64,000 nt of DNA from an uncultured Clostridia bacterium (GTDB lineage: Bacteria; Bacillota; Clostridia; TANB77; CAG-508), in assembly GCA_934149005.1 (NCBI GenBank), contig CAKPDN010000005.1:1-64000 (forward strand), read 5' to 3'. How positions within the stretch are numbered: the first letter of the stretch is position 1; the number at the start of each line of letters is the position of its first letter. The position numbers and the translations under genes are program-made. The notes under the pieces were generated by a model, which saw nothing but the letters and a program-made list of their open reading frames with translations, had not been told where the DNA came from and ran no database searches. This document shows positions 27,573 through 36,585 of this stretch, piece after piece.

Positions 27573-30500
27573 TTATACCAGTTCAGTTTCTTGTTTTTCA
27601 GTATTTTCAATAATATTTTTATCTAAAGATTCTTTTTCCTGTTTTTTTAAATTATCTTTAGCAACAGTCATTAATAATTTTATTCTGTTAGCTTGATTTG
27701 TTTCACTGCTACCTGGATCATAATCAACAGGAGAAATATTTGCTTCAGGATATTTTTCTCTAATAGTTTTTATAACACCTTTTCCAACAACATGATTTGG
27801 AAGACAAGCAAATGGTTGAACACATATAATGTTTGGAATATCATGTTCCATATATTCTATCATTTCTGCTGTTAAGAACCAACCTTCTCCGGTTTGATTT
27901 CCAATAGATAAAACATCTTTTACTTTATTTTCTAAGTGCCAGATATCACATGGTTGTAAATATCCTTTTTTTGAATTTGCTAAAGCTATTTTTATATCTT
28001 TTTCTAATATATCTATTAACTTAATTGCTATTTTACTTATTTTACTTGAAGTTTTATTTGTGTTTAATAAGTTATTAAATGTAATTTTATGTGTTGCCAT
28101 GAATTTAATAAATCCCATAAAATCTGGTAATATTACTTCTGCTCCTTCTTTTTCAAGCATATCTGCAACAAAATTGTTTCCAAATGGATGATATTTGATT
28201 AAAACCTCTCCAACAATTCCAACTTTAGGTTTTTTAATATTTGTGTTTAATTCAATTTTTTCAAAATCATTTACTATATCATAAATACTTTGCTTGAATT
28301 CTTTATTGGTAGATTTTTGTACTAGTTTTTTACATTTTCCCATCCAGTTGTTAAATAGCTCTTGAGTTTCACCTGGATTTATTTCATATGCTCTGTTTTT
28401 GGTTAACATTTTCTGCAATAAGTCTCCGTACAGCATACATTTTATTAATCTTTCAACCATTTTTGGTGTTAATTTAAATCCTGGCATTTTTTCCATACCT
28501 ACAACATTAAATGAAATTACAGGTATATTACTAAATCCAGCATCTTTAAGTGCTTTTCTTATAAAGCCTATATAATTTGTAGCTCTACAACCACCACCTG
28601 TTTGAGACATTATTAATGCAGTTTTATTTAAATCATATTTTTTGGATTCTAATGCTTCAATCATTTGTCCTGTAACTAATATTGAAGGGTAACATGCATC
28701 ATTATTTACATATTTTAATCCGGTTTCTACTGTATGCTGAGTGCAATCTCTTAATAACACAAGGTTATATCCAGAAGCTTGCATAGCAGATTCTAATAAT
28801 TCAAAGTGAATTGGTGCCATTTGAGGACATAAAATAGTGTAGTTTTTTCTCATTTCTTTTGTAAAGATTTTTTTCTTGATTCCGTAATCTCCAATGGCTT
28901 TTTCTTCTTCTTTTTTTGCAATTCTTTTATTCATACTTGCCAAAAGTGAACGGATACGAATTCTTACAGCTCCAAGGTTATTAACTTCATCTATTTTTAT
29001 TAGTGTGTACATTTTATCATAGCTTGATAAAATTTCTTCTACTTGATCTGTTGTAACAGCATCAACACCACAACCAAATGAGTTTAATTGTACTAATTCA
29101 AGATTGTCATGTTTTCCAACAAAATCTGCTGCTGCGTATAATCTTGCGTGGAATACCCATTGATCTACAACTCTTATTGGTCTTTTTGCTTCAGTTTTGT
29201 CTGCAATGCTGTCTTCTGTTAAAACACACAATCCAAGTGATGTTATTAATGTATCAATTCCATGATTTATTTCAGGGTCTACGTGATAAGGTCTTCCAGC
29301 TAAAACTATTCCTCTTAAATTATTTTCTTCGATATATCTTACAGTTTCGCTTCCTTTATCTTTAATGTCTTTTTTGCATTTTTGATATTCTTCTTCTGCT
29401 TTTTTAGCAGCTTCTATTAACTCTTGTTTTGTAAAATTATATTCTTTGAATTCATTTAATTCCATTACTTTTTTTACAAGATTTTTTGTGTCAAAAGGTA
29501 AGAATGGATTTATGAATTTTATATTGTGTGTTTTTAAGTTTTCTACATTATTTTTTAATACTTCTGAATATGATATTACTATTGGGCAATTATAGTGGTT
29601 ATCTGCTTTTTCATATTCTTTTCTGGAATATGGCATACAAGGATAAAAAATTGTTTTAATTCCTTTTTCAATTAAGTTTTCAATATGTCCGTGTGATAAT
29701 TTAGCAGGATAACATACGGATTCAGATGGCATTGATTCCATTCCTTTTTCATATGTTCTTCTTGTACTTTTGTCTGATATAATAACTCTAAATCCTAAAC
29801 TTGTGAAAAATGTAAACCAGAATGGATAATCTTCATATATATTTAAAACTCTCGGAATTCCTATAGTTCCTCTTGTGGCATATTGTTCTTCTAGTGGTTT
29901 ATAATCAAAGATTCTTTGATATTTATATTGTACTAAATTTGGTAAATTCTTTTTATGAGATATAATACCAGCACCTTTTTCACAGCGGTTTCCAGATACG
30001 TGCATTGAACCATTACTAAATTTGTTTATTGTTAATTTACAATGGTTTTCACAGTTGTTGCATCTTGTATGTGTTACTTTTATTTCAAGTTTATCAAGTT
30101 CATCTGATTTTAGAATTGTTGATACATACTCCATGTCTAGGTTTGATTCATATTGTTCTTTTGAAAGTAAAGCCATACCATATGCACCCATTAGTCCAGA
30201 AATATCTGGGCGTATAACATTTTTTCCAACAATTTTTTCAAAAGCTCTTAAAACAGCATCATTATAAAATGTACCACCTTGTACAACTATATGATTTCCT
30301 AAAGTATTAGTATCCCTAACTTTCATAACTTTTTGTATAGCATTTTTAATTACTGAATATGAAAGTCCACTTGAAATATCACCAATGGTATATCCTTCTT
30401 TTTGAGCTTGTTTTATTTTTGAATTCATAAATACAGTACATCTTGAACCTAAATCAACAGGTCTTTTTGCATTAATTGCTTCTTTTACAAATTCTGATAT

Positions 30501-31889
30501 TTCTAAATTTAAACTTTTAGCAAATGTTTCGATAAATGAACCACATCCAGAAGAACAAGCTTCATTTAACATTATATTATCAATTGTTCCATTTTTCATT
30601 TTAATATATTTCATATCTTGCCCGCCAATGTCTATAATTGCGGTAACATTTGGTTCAAATTGTTTTGCTGCTGTGTAGTGTGCAATTGTTTCTATTTCAT
30701 TTAAATCAACATTTAGTGCTGTTTGTATTAATTTTTCTCCATATCCTGTAACGCCACTATATCTTAAAATTGCTGTTTTAGGTAAAGTTTCATATAGTTT
30801 TTTTAACATCTTCATAACACTTTTTAGTGGATTACCTTCATTACTTCCATATAAAGAATATAATAAATTTCCATCTTTATCTATTAAAGCTAATTTTGTA
30901 GTTGTTGAACCAGCATCTATTCCTAAATAGCAGTCTCCTTCATATGTAGATATATCTTTTTTTGTAACTTTTGCTTTATTGTGTCTTTTTTGAAATTCTT
31001 TGTATTCTTGTTCATTATTAAATAGAGGTTCAATTGGATTTGTAGTATTGTCTTGTGAATTTCTTAAATTTTCTATTTTTTGTTTCAATTCTTCAACAGT
31101 TATTGGCTTTGTATTTAGGGAATCAAGGGCTGCACCTTTTGCTACTAATAAATGAGCTTCTTCAGGTACTATTATTTCTTCTGGTTTTAAATTTAAAGTT
31201 TCTATAAATCTTGTTCTTAATTCAGAAAGATAACTTAATGGACCACCTAAAAAGGCTACGTTTCCTCTAATTGGTCTACCACAAGCAAGTCCACTAATGG
31301 TTTGATTTACAACAGCTTGAAAGATTGATGCAGCTATATCTTCTTTTGCGGCACCTTCATTTATTAGTGGTTGTATATCGGTTTTGGCAAAAACACCACA
31401 TCTTGAAGCTATTGGATATATTGTTTTATAATTTTTTGCTAGTTCATTAAGACCAGCTGTGTCAGTATATAAAAGTGAAGCCATTTGGTCCAAAAATGCA
31501 CCTGTTCCACCGGCACAGGTACCGTTCATTCTTTGTTCAATTGATTTATCAAAATAAATTATTTTTGCATCTTCTCCACCAAGTTCAATAACTACATCTG
31601 TTTGTGGAATATATTTTTCGACTGCTCTTTTACAAGAGACAACTTCTTGTATGAATTCTACTCCTAAAAATTTGCTTGCAGACATTGCACCTGAACCAGT
31701 AAGAGCTATTGTAAATGCATTTTCTGGAAACATTTTTGATAGGTTTTCTAATACATTGCATACAGTATTTTTTGTGTCAGAAAAATGTCTTTGATAGTCT
31801 TTATATATTGTGTTTTCATTTTTATCTATAACTATTATTTTTACGGTTGTTGAGCCAACATCTAGTCCAACGTGTAAGGTTTTATTCAT
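27573..31889 (-). CDS. Giant acyl-CoA dehydratase activase (BadF/BadG/HgdC-type) with DUF2229
   Basis: A 1438-residue fusion. Two ASKHA-type ATPase domains (BcrA/BadF/HgdC family) start with GLDVGSTTVKI (about residue 8) and LGIDAGSTTTK (about 322). Each has the iron-sulfur cluster loop region (GTCAGGTGAF near 123 and EACSSGCGSF near 445). A C-terminal DUF2229/2-hydroxyglutaryl-CoA dehydratase-like part with several conserved cysteines follows from about residue 640. The family is widespread in anaerobic Clostridia. By homology it transfers electrons to radical dehydratases, but the partner is unknown here. All its CGG triplets are out of frame. Confidence 0.85.
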   Translation of the reverse strand: MNKTLHVGLDVGSTTVKIIVIDKNENTIYKDYQRHFSDTKNTVCNVLENLSKMFPENAFTIALTGSGAMSASKFLGVEFIQEVVSCKRAVEKYIPQTDVVIELGGEDAKIIYFDKSIEQRMNGTCAGGTGAFLDQMASLLYTDTAGLNELAKNYKTIYPIASRCGVFAKTDIQPLINEGAAKEDIAASIFQAVVNQTISGLACGRPIRGNVAFLGGPLSYLSELRTRFIETLNLKPEEIIVPEEAHLLVAKGAALDSLNTKPITVEELKQKIENLRNSQDNTTNPIEPLFNNEQEYKEFQKRHNKAKVTKKDISTYEGDCYLGIDAGSTTTKLALIDKDGNLLYSLYGSNEGNPLKSVMKMLKKLYETLPKTAILRYSGVTGYGEKLIQTALNVDLNEIETIAHYTAAKQFEPNVTAIIDIGGQDMKYIKMKNGTIDNIMLNEACSSGCGSFIETFAKSLNLEISEFVKEAINAKRPVDLGSRCTVFMNSKIKQAQKEGYTIGDISSGLSYSVIKNAIQKVMKVRDTNTLGNHIVVQGGTFYNDAVLRAFEKIVGKNVIRPDISGLMGAYGMALLSKEQYESNLDMEYVSTILKSDELDKLEIKVTHTRCNNCENHCKLTINKFSNGSMHVSGNRCEKGAGIISHKKNLPNLVQYKYQRIFDYKPLEEQYATRGTIGIPRVLNIYEDYPFWFTFFTSLGFRVIISDKSTRRTYEKGMESMPSESVCYPAKLSHGHIENLIEKGIKTIFYPCMPYSRKEYEKADNHYNCPIVISYSEVLKNNVENLKTHNIKFINPFLPFDTKNLVKKVMELNEFKEYNFTKQELIEAAKKAEEEYQKCKKDIKDKGSETVRYIEENNLRGIVLAGRPYHVDPEINHGIDTLITSLGLCVLTEDSIADKTEAKRPIRVVDQWVFHARLYAAADFVGKHDNLELVQLNSFGCGVDAVTTDQVEEILSSYDKMYTLIKIDEVNNLGAVRIRIRSLLASMNKRIAKKEEEKAIGDYGIKKKIFTKEMRKNYTILCPQMAPIHFELLESAMQASGYNLVLLRDCTQHTVETGLKYVNNDACYPSILVTGQMIEALESKKYDLNKTALIMSQTGGGCRATNYIGFIRKALKDAGFSNIPVISFNVVGMEKMPGFKLTPKMVERLIKCMLYGDLLQKMLTKNRAYEINPGETQELFNNWMGKCKKLVQKSTNKEFKQSIYDIVNDFEKIELNTNIKKPKVGIVGEVLIKYHPFGNNFVADMLEKEGAEVILPDFMGFIKFMATHKITFNNLLNTNKTSSKISKIAIKLIDILEKDIKIALANSKKGYLQPCDIWHLENKVKDVLSIGNQTGEGWFLTAEMIEYMEHDIPNIICVQPFACLPNHVVGKGVIKTIREKYPEANISPVDYDPGSSETNQANRIKLLMTVAKDNLKKQEKESLDKNIIENTEKQETELV

Positions 31890-31899
31890 ATTACATTAC

Positions 31900-31935
31900 T
31901 CCTTTTAGGCCAATTGGAAAATCCTTTTAGGCCAA
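31900..31935 (-). repeat. Tandem duplication in the 5' leader of the activase gene
   Basis: TCCTTTTAGGCCAA occurs at 31900-31913 and 31922-31935 (22-base period). On the gene's strand each copy ends in AAAAGGA, so the leader holds two Shine-Dalgarno-like sequences; the proximal one is the ribosome binding site for ATG 31889. Confidence 0.7.
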
Positions 31936-32098
31936 GAATTATTTCCCCTTTATGCTACTAATTTTATACGGAAATGGGCAATTTGTCAAATGTTAAAAAA
32001 TGGAAAAATAAGTGGAATAAATAGGACAAACAAATAATAGAATTGAATATAAATATTTTAAACTTAAAACTAAAAGTTTGGAAAGTAGGGAGGAAGTT

Positions 32099-32638
32099 AT
32101 GAAAAATAAAAAAATTATTTTATTATTTGCTATTTTATTAATTATTATTTTTATAATTGGCTTTTTTTCAATTAAATTTGTAAAAAATAAGAAAGAAGAT
32201 GAGGCTAAAAATGAGTATATTCCAGAGGAGGAGATTTCCAATGAACAATTGAGAGAGACTATAGTGAGTTTGTATTTTCCGGATAAAGAAACAAATATGT
32301 TAAAACCAGAAGCTAGGTTAGTAAATGTTAAAGAATTGATGCAATCTCCGTATAATGTTTTAATAGAGTTATTAATAAATGGACCTAAAAATGATAAACT
32401 AAAGGGGATAGTTCCTGAAAATACTAAATTGTTAAATTCTTCTTTAGAAGGGGAGTGTTTGACTTTAGATTTTTCAAATGAATTGTTAAAATATAATAAA
32501 GAAGATAATAAAGAAAAAGAAAACTTAATAAATTCTATTGTTAATACTGTTACAGAATTGAATGAGGTTAATAAAGTTAAATTTTTAATTAATGGCCAAA
32601 TAGATGATGAATTTAAAGATGAATATTTAAGAAAATAG
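32099..32638 (+). CDS. GerMN domain protein (sporulation/germination lipoprotein GerM-like)
   Basis: A 179-residue protein with an N-terminal membrane helix (about residues 5-25) and a single extracellular GerMN domain: VSLYFPDKETNMLKPEARLV, ELLINGPKNDKLKGIVPENTKLL and KVKFLINGQ are the family's strands. GerM of B. subtilis has two such domains and acts in sporulation and germination. ATG 32099 follows AGGGAGGAAG; an in-frame TTG 32078 overlaps that site. A long antisense frame on the minus strand (31993-32655) looks like a shadow. Confidence 0.8.
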   Translation: MKNKKIILLFAILLIIIFIIGFFSIKFVKNKKEDEAKNEYIPEEEISNEQLRETIVSLYFPDKETNMLKPEARLVNVKELMQSPYNVLIELLINGPKNDKLKGIVPENTKLLNSSLEGECLTLDFSNELLKYNKEDNKEKENLINSIVNTVTELNEVNKVKFLINGQIDDEFKDEYLRK

Positions 32639-32665
32639 TGTCCTTTTTGGGACATTATTTTCTTT
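32635..32665 (+). terminator. Terminator after the GerMN gene
   Basis: AGTGTCC and GGGACATT pair around a five-T loop (one G-T pair) and are followed by ATTTTCTTT, directly at the stop codon. Confidence 0.6.
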
Positions 32666-32725
32666 ACCTATGGGTATTTTACTGCAAAATATTAATATAT
32701 CAACATTTAAGACAGAATTGTAACA

Positions 32726-32932
32726 TTATTTTAGTATTTTATATAATTTTATATATCTTGAGAAGTGTTTAAAATCTCTTAAAAAGTGTTCAACTTCATT
32801 TAGAGAGTTAATGGTATTTTTTTTGCAAGTTTTAAAATTTAATTTTTTCTTTTTAAGCGGATTGGATAATTGAGGTTTTGGAGGAGATTTTTTGTGTGCT
32901 TGATTATTTTCACATTTACATAAATTAGGCAT
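32726..32932 (-). CDS. Small basic cysteine-containing protein, possible gene
   Basis: A 68-residue, Lys-rich frame with CKCENN near the N-terminus and one more Cys. It starts with ATG 32932 and has AGAAAGGA about ten bases upstream plus an AT-rich promoter-like region, so it may be expressed. I recognise no family. Its composition is close to that of random AT-rich sequence, so it could be spurious. Confidence 0.35.
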   Translation of the reverse strand: MPNLCKCENNQAHKKSPPKPQLSNPLKKKKLNFKTCKKNTINSLNEVEHFLRDFKHFSRYIKLYKILK

Positions 32933-33078
32933 AAACTTTAATCCTTTCTTTATATCTTATATTATAATATTAAAAAAATTAAGATAAAGTTACTATCAAA
33001 TTTTCTGTATTTGCTTGTTTTTTGTATAATTTTATTGTATAGTATAAAAGTCAAATGTTTTAGAATAGGAAGATATAA

Positions 33079-33822
33079 ATGAATATAAAATTAAAAGAAA
33101 ATGAAAGAATAGATGATTTAGAATTTAAAAATTTGAAAATAATTCAAGATATAGAAGGATTTTGCTTTGGAATAGATAGTGTGTTACTTTCTGATTTTGC
33201 AAAAAATATAAAAAAAGATTCAAGAGTATTGGATTTGGGAACAGGAACAGGAATTATTTCGATTTTATTATGTGGAAAGACAAATTTAAAGAAGATTGTT
33301 GGAGTTGAAGTTCAAAAAGAAGTATATGATATGGCCTGTAGAAGTGCAAAGTTAAATAATATAGAGGATAGATTTGAGATTGTAAATGAAAATATTATAA
33401 AATTGGAAAATATTTTTGAAAAAAATTCTTTTGATGTAATTGTAACAAATCCACCATATAAAGAACAAAATACAGGAGTAGTAAATGAAGATGAAAAAAA
33501 ATTAATTTCGAGACATGAAGTTCTTGCAAATTTAGAGGATTTTATTAAAGTTTCAGCTACATTTTTGAAAGATAAAGGTGAGTTTTATATGGTTCACAGA
33601 CCAGAAAGAATGGTTGATATATTTTCTTTAATGAGAAAATATAAGATTGAACCTAAAGAAGTTAGATTAGTTTTTTCAAATGAAAAAACTCCTCCTAAAA
33701 TGATTTTAGTTAAGGGTGTAAAAAATGGGGGGAAATATTTAAAATTTAGAGAAAATTTATATGTTTATAAAGAAGATGGTTCATATACAGATGAAGTATT
33801 AAAAATTTATGATAAAATTTAG
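33079..33822 (+). CDS. tRNA1(Val) (adenine-37-N6)-methyltransferase family (TrmN6/YabB)
   Basis: A 247-residue SAM-dependent methyltransferase. DLGTGTGIISILL (about residues 52-64) is the SAM loop, and VTNPPYKEQN (about 123-132) is the NPPY motif of amino-group methyltransferases. The N-terminal FCFGIDSVLLSDFA block is typical of the YabB/TrmN6 family. The neighbours rsmI and abrB repeat the B. subtilis yabB-yabC-abrB arrangement. rsmI starts 12 bases downstream. Confidence 0.88.
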   Translation: MNIKLKENERIDDLEFKNLKIIQDIEGFCFGIDSVLLSDFAKNIKKDSRVLDLGTGTGIISILLCGKTNLKKIVGVEVQKEVYDMACRSAKLNNIEDRFEIVNENIIKLENIFEKNSFDVIVTNPPYKEQNTGVVNEDEKKLISRHEVLANLEDFIKVSATFLKDKGEFYMVHRPERMVDIFSLMRKYKIEPKEVRLVFSNEKTPPKMILVKGVKNGGKYLKFRENLYVYKEDGSYTDEVLKIYDKI

Positions 33823-33834
33823 GAGGAAAATTAA

Positions 33835-34677
33835 TTGAAAAGAGAAAGTATATGTGGTACATTATATATTGTTGCAACGCCAATAGGAAATTTGGATGAT
33901 ATAACTTTAAGAGCAATAAAAATATTAAAAGAAGTGGATTTAATTGCGGCAGAAGATACAAGGCATACTTTAAAATTATTAAATCATTTTGAAATTTCAA
34001 AGCCACTTATTAGTTATCATAGGCATAATGAAGATGTAAAATCAGATATTTTAATAGAAAAATTAAAAGAAGGAAAAAATATAGCATTAGTTTCTGATGC
34101 TGGTACACCAGGAATATGTGATCCTGGTGAAGAAATAATAAAAAAAAGTATAGAATTAGAAATAAATGTGGTTCCAGTACCAGGTGCATGTGCAATGATT
34201 AATTCGTTAATTTGTTCAGGTATTAGTACAAAGGAATTTACATTTTTAGGTTTTTTACCTTTAAATAAAAAATTGAGAAAAATTAAATTAGAAGAAATAC
34301 AAAAATCTAATAAAACTATAATAATATATGAAGCTCCTCATAAATTGGAAACAACTTTAAAAGATTTAAAATCAATATTAAGTAGTGAAAGAAAAATTAC
34401 TTTAGCGAGAGAAATTACTAAAATTCATGAAGAATTTATTAGAGGAAATATAGATGATATAATTTTAAAATCAGAAACTATTAAAGGTGAAATAGTTTTA
34501 ATAATAGAAGGAAATAGTAATATATCTAAAGAAAATGAATTGAATAAATTAAGTATAGAGGAACACTATAAATTTTATGAAAATCAAGGTTTTAGTAAAA
34601 AAGATATAATAAAAAAGATTGCTAAAGATAGAAATGTTAGTAAAAATGATATATATAAGAATTTTACGAATAAATAA
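33835..34677 (+). CDS. rsmI: 16S rRNA (cytidine-1402-2'-O)-methyltransferase RsmI
   Basis: A 280-residue tetrapyrrole-methylase-fold enzyme with TLYIVATPIGNLDDITLRA (about residues 9-27), AEDTRHTLKLL (about 39-49), SDAGTPGICDPG (about 85-96) and VPVPGACA (about 112-119), all RsmI signatures. It 2'-O-methylates C1402 of 16S rRNA. The start is a TTG, seven bases after AGGAGG. A convergent terminator separates it from abrB. Confidence 0.96.
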   Translation: MKRESICGTLYIVATPIGNLDDITLRAIKILKEVDLIAAEDTRHTLKLLNHFEISKPLISYHRHNEDVKSDILIEKLKEGKNIALVSDAGTPGICDPGEEIIKKSIELEINVVPVPGACAMINSLICSGISTKEFTFLGFLPLNKKLRKIKLEEIQKSNKTIIIYEAPHKLETTLKDLKSILSSERKITLAREITKIHEEFIRGNIDDIILKSETIKGEIVLIIEGNSNISKENELNKLSIEEHYKFYENQGFSKKDIIKKIAKDRNVSKNDIYKNFTNK

Positions 34678-34694
34678 AATTCTATTAAATTTTT

Positions 34695-34731
34695 AAAATG
34701 GCATGTAGGTATATTTTACATGCCATTTTTA
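34695..34731. terminator. Bidirectional terminator between rsmI and abrB
   Basis: AAAATGGCATGTA and TACATGCCATTTTT are perfect arms around GGTATATTT, with A and T runs on the two sides. Confidence 0.85.
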
Positions 34732-34992
34732 CTATTTTTTAGATTTTTCTTGTAATACATTTAATTGCTTAGAGCATTTATCACATACTAATTTGTCTTT
34801 ATATTCTACTAAGTTTTCTGTACTACCACAAAAAATACAATTAGGTTCATATTTTTTTAATATTATTGAAGAATCATTAACATAAATTTCAATAGGGTCT
34901 TTTTCAACTATATTAAATTTATTTCTAATTTCAATTGGTATAACAACTCTTCCCAATTCATCAACTCTTCTTATAATTCCAGTAGCTTTCAT
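34732..34992 (-). CDS. abrB: AbrB/SpoVT family transition-state regulator
   Basis: An 86-residue DNA-binding protein. Its first 45 residues (MKATGIIRRVDELGRVVIPIE) form the swapped-hairpin AbrB domain, and the C-terminus has a CxxC...CxxC pair (CIFCGS and CDKCSK) that could bind zinc. AbrB-type regulators control the switch from growth to sporulation. ATG 34992 follows AAGGAGG; the longer frame to 35070 lacks a ribosome binding site. Its place beside yabB/rsmI matches B. subtilis. Confidence 0.88.
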   Translation of the reverse strand: MKATGIIRRVDELGRVVIPIEIRNKFNIVEKDPIEIYVNDSSIILKKYEPNCIFCGSTENLVEYKDKLVCDKCSKQLNVLQEKSKK

Positions 34993-35123
34993 GTTTTCCT
35001 CCTTAATGTTACTTTTAACAATTCCATTTGAATATATAAATAATATATCATAAATACAAATTGAGGTCAATTAAAATGTAATAAAAATTTTAAATAAATA
35101 ATAAGATTACTAAGGTGATATGA

Positions 35124-35703
35124 ATGTTAAATATAGTTTGGCCAATTTTTATAATAATATCTATTATTTTTGCAATTTTGACAGGTAATATAAAAGAATT
35201 AAATAATTCAATATTTGAAAGTACTAATACAGCAGTTAATTTGTCAATTACTTTAGTTGGCACAATGTGCTTATGGAATGGAATAATGCAAATTGCAAGT
35301 AAAACGTCGGCTATGGAAAAGATTACAAAGTTTTTAAATCCAATTATGAAATTGTTGTTTCCAAGATTAAAAAAAGATGATAGGGTATATCAAGAAATTT
35401 CAATGAATCTTGTAGCAAATATTTTAGGTTTGGGAAATGCAGCTACACCTCTTCGGAATTAAGGCAATGAGAACAATGCAGAAAGAAAATAATGATAAAA
35501 AAATTTTAACAAATGATATGGCGACTTTTATTGTTTTGAATACTGCATCAATACAGATTATACCAACAACTGTTATTGCAATAAGGAATTCTTTAGGTTC
35601 TGAAAATCCAACTAGTATTATTTTTCCTGTATGGATTGCAACTATTTGTGCGGCAATAGCTGGAATTACTGCTACTAAGATTTTTATAAAATTAGGGAGA
35701 TAG
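35124..35703 (+). CDS. spmA: Spore maturation protein A, with +1 frameshift at a CGG codon
   Basis: SpmA is a nucleoside-recognition (Gate) domain membrane protein needed for spore core dehydration. Frame 0 from ATG 35124 gives 110 codons ending in LGNAATPL, then CGG AAT TAA. Skipping C35454 continues as GIKAMRTMQKEN and on to a stop at 35701-35703, giving 192 residues, the family length. GNAATPLGIKAM across the junction is the conserved SpmA motif. The second half has only ATG 35437 inside that motif and no ribosome binding site. spmB follows by three bases, showing that the operon is intact. Confidence 0.92.
35454..35456 (+). other. CGG +1 recoding site in spmA
   Basis: Frame 0 is CCT CTT CGG AAT TAA. 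Skipping the C gives CTT GGA ATT AAG GCA, restoring the conserved ATPLGIKAM. The seven bases CGGAATT are also found at the mnmE site. Confidence 0.8.
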
Positions 35704-35706
35704 TTA

Positions 35707-36234
35707 ATGAAATTTATTGAATATTTTTCAAATTTGGCAATGCCATTAATAATTTTTATTATTGTTGTTTATGGAATTATAGAAAGAAAAAAAGTTTTTG
35801 ATATTTTTTTAGAAGGTGCAAAAGAAGGAATAGGAGTTGTTTTTAGCATTTTTCCAACATTAGTTGGACTATTTGTTGCTATAGGGACTTTGAGAAGTTC
35901 TGGAATTATAGATTTAATTATTAAGATTTTAACACCTTGTTTTAATATGATAAATTTTCCTACAGATATATTACCATTGGCATTTATAAGACCGATTTCT
36001 GGTAGTGCTTCAATTGCTGTTGCAACAGATATTATGAAAAATTTTGGTGTTGATTCTAATATAGGAATTATTGCATCTGTTATTATGGGGTCAACTGAAA
36101 CAACAGTATATACAATTGCTGTTTATACCAGTAGTGTTGGAATAAAAAAGACAAGATTTGTTTTGTGGGCAGCTTTAATTGCAGATTTTGTTGGTATGAT
36201 TACTAGTGTTGTTGTTTGTCGAATTTTGTCATAA
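35707..36234 (+). CDS. spmB: Spore maturation protein B
   Basis: A 175-residue polytopic Gate-domain membrane protein with the SpmB motifs RPISGSASIAV (about residues 98-108) and GSTETTVYTIAVYTSSVGIKKTR (split here across about 137-160). It acts with SpmA in spore core dehydration. It starts three bases after the restored spmA stop, with GGGAG upstream, so the pair is translationally coupled. Confidence 0.95.
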   Translation: MKFIEYFSNLAMPLIIFIIVVYGIIERKKVFDIFLEGAKEGIGVVFSIFPTLVGLFVAIGTLRSSGIIDLIIKILTPCFNMINFPTDILPLAFIRPISGSASIAVATDIMKNFGVDSNIGIIASVIMGSTETTVYTIAVYTSSVGIKKTRFVLWAALIADFVGMITSVVVCRILS

Positions 36235-36242
36235 TTTTCTTG

Positions 36243-36271
36243 TTGACTTTTTATGGAAAGTGTTATAAAAT
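36243..36271 (+). promoter_or_regulatory. Promoter for a small peptide gene
   Basis: TTGACT (36243-36248), a 17-base spacer and TAAAAT (36266-36271) form a near-consensus promoter about 60 bases before the small ORF at 36333. Confidence 0.65.
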
Positions 36272-36332
36272 GGTAGCATAAAAAATCTTAGACAAGCATT
36301 TAGATTAAAAATTCTGTAAAATAGGAGGTCTT

Positions 36333-36434
36333 ATGATTTTTAAAGTCATTTTATTTATATCAATTTTTTTTATAGTCAAAAAAATTATTGCTAAAATATT
36401 AGCAATAATAATTCTAAAAAAAATCAAACAATAA
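36333..36434 (+). CDS. 33-residue hydrophobic basic peptide, possible type I toxin
   Basis: ATG 36333 lies eight bases after AGGAGG and opens a 33-residue frame: MIFKVILFISIFFIVKK, then a second hydrophobic segment, ending KKIKQ. It would be a membrane-inserted or amphipathic peptide with basic ends. A good promoter lies upstream and a long inverted repeat downstream (36455-36577). Size, hydrophobicity and isolated transcription resemble type I toxins or small sporulation membrane peptides. I recognise no specific family. Confidence 0.5.
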   Translation: MIFKVILFISIFFIVKKIIAKILAIIILKKIKQ

Positions 36435-36454
36435 ATTTTAAATAGTTCTTAATC

Positions 36455-36577
36455 TTGTAGGGAAGATATTATATCATGTTATTACCCCCAATAAAATATA
36501 TTGATATTTTGATGAAAGTTTTATTTTAATTTGTCCCACTAATTTTCTTTCAAATTTTAATTATATTTTCCCTACAA
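36455..36577. repeat. Inverted repeat downstream of the small peptide gene
   Basis: An 18-base arm beginning TTGTAGGGAA (36455) pairs with its inverted copy ending TTCCCTACAA (36577), with two or three mismatches. The roughly 87-base interior contains ACCCCC and GTCCCAC. It could be a miniature mobile element, a terminator-like structure, or part of an RNA with the peptide gene. It abuts the end of rlmH. Confidence 0.55.
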
Positions 36578-36585
36578 TATATATA

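Noticed and set aside
31993..32655. 220-residue minus-strand frame opposite the GerMN gene
   Set aside because: Serine/Leu/Phe-rich composition typical of antisense AT-rich coding sequence; the plus-strand gene has a good ribosome binding site and a recognised domain.
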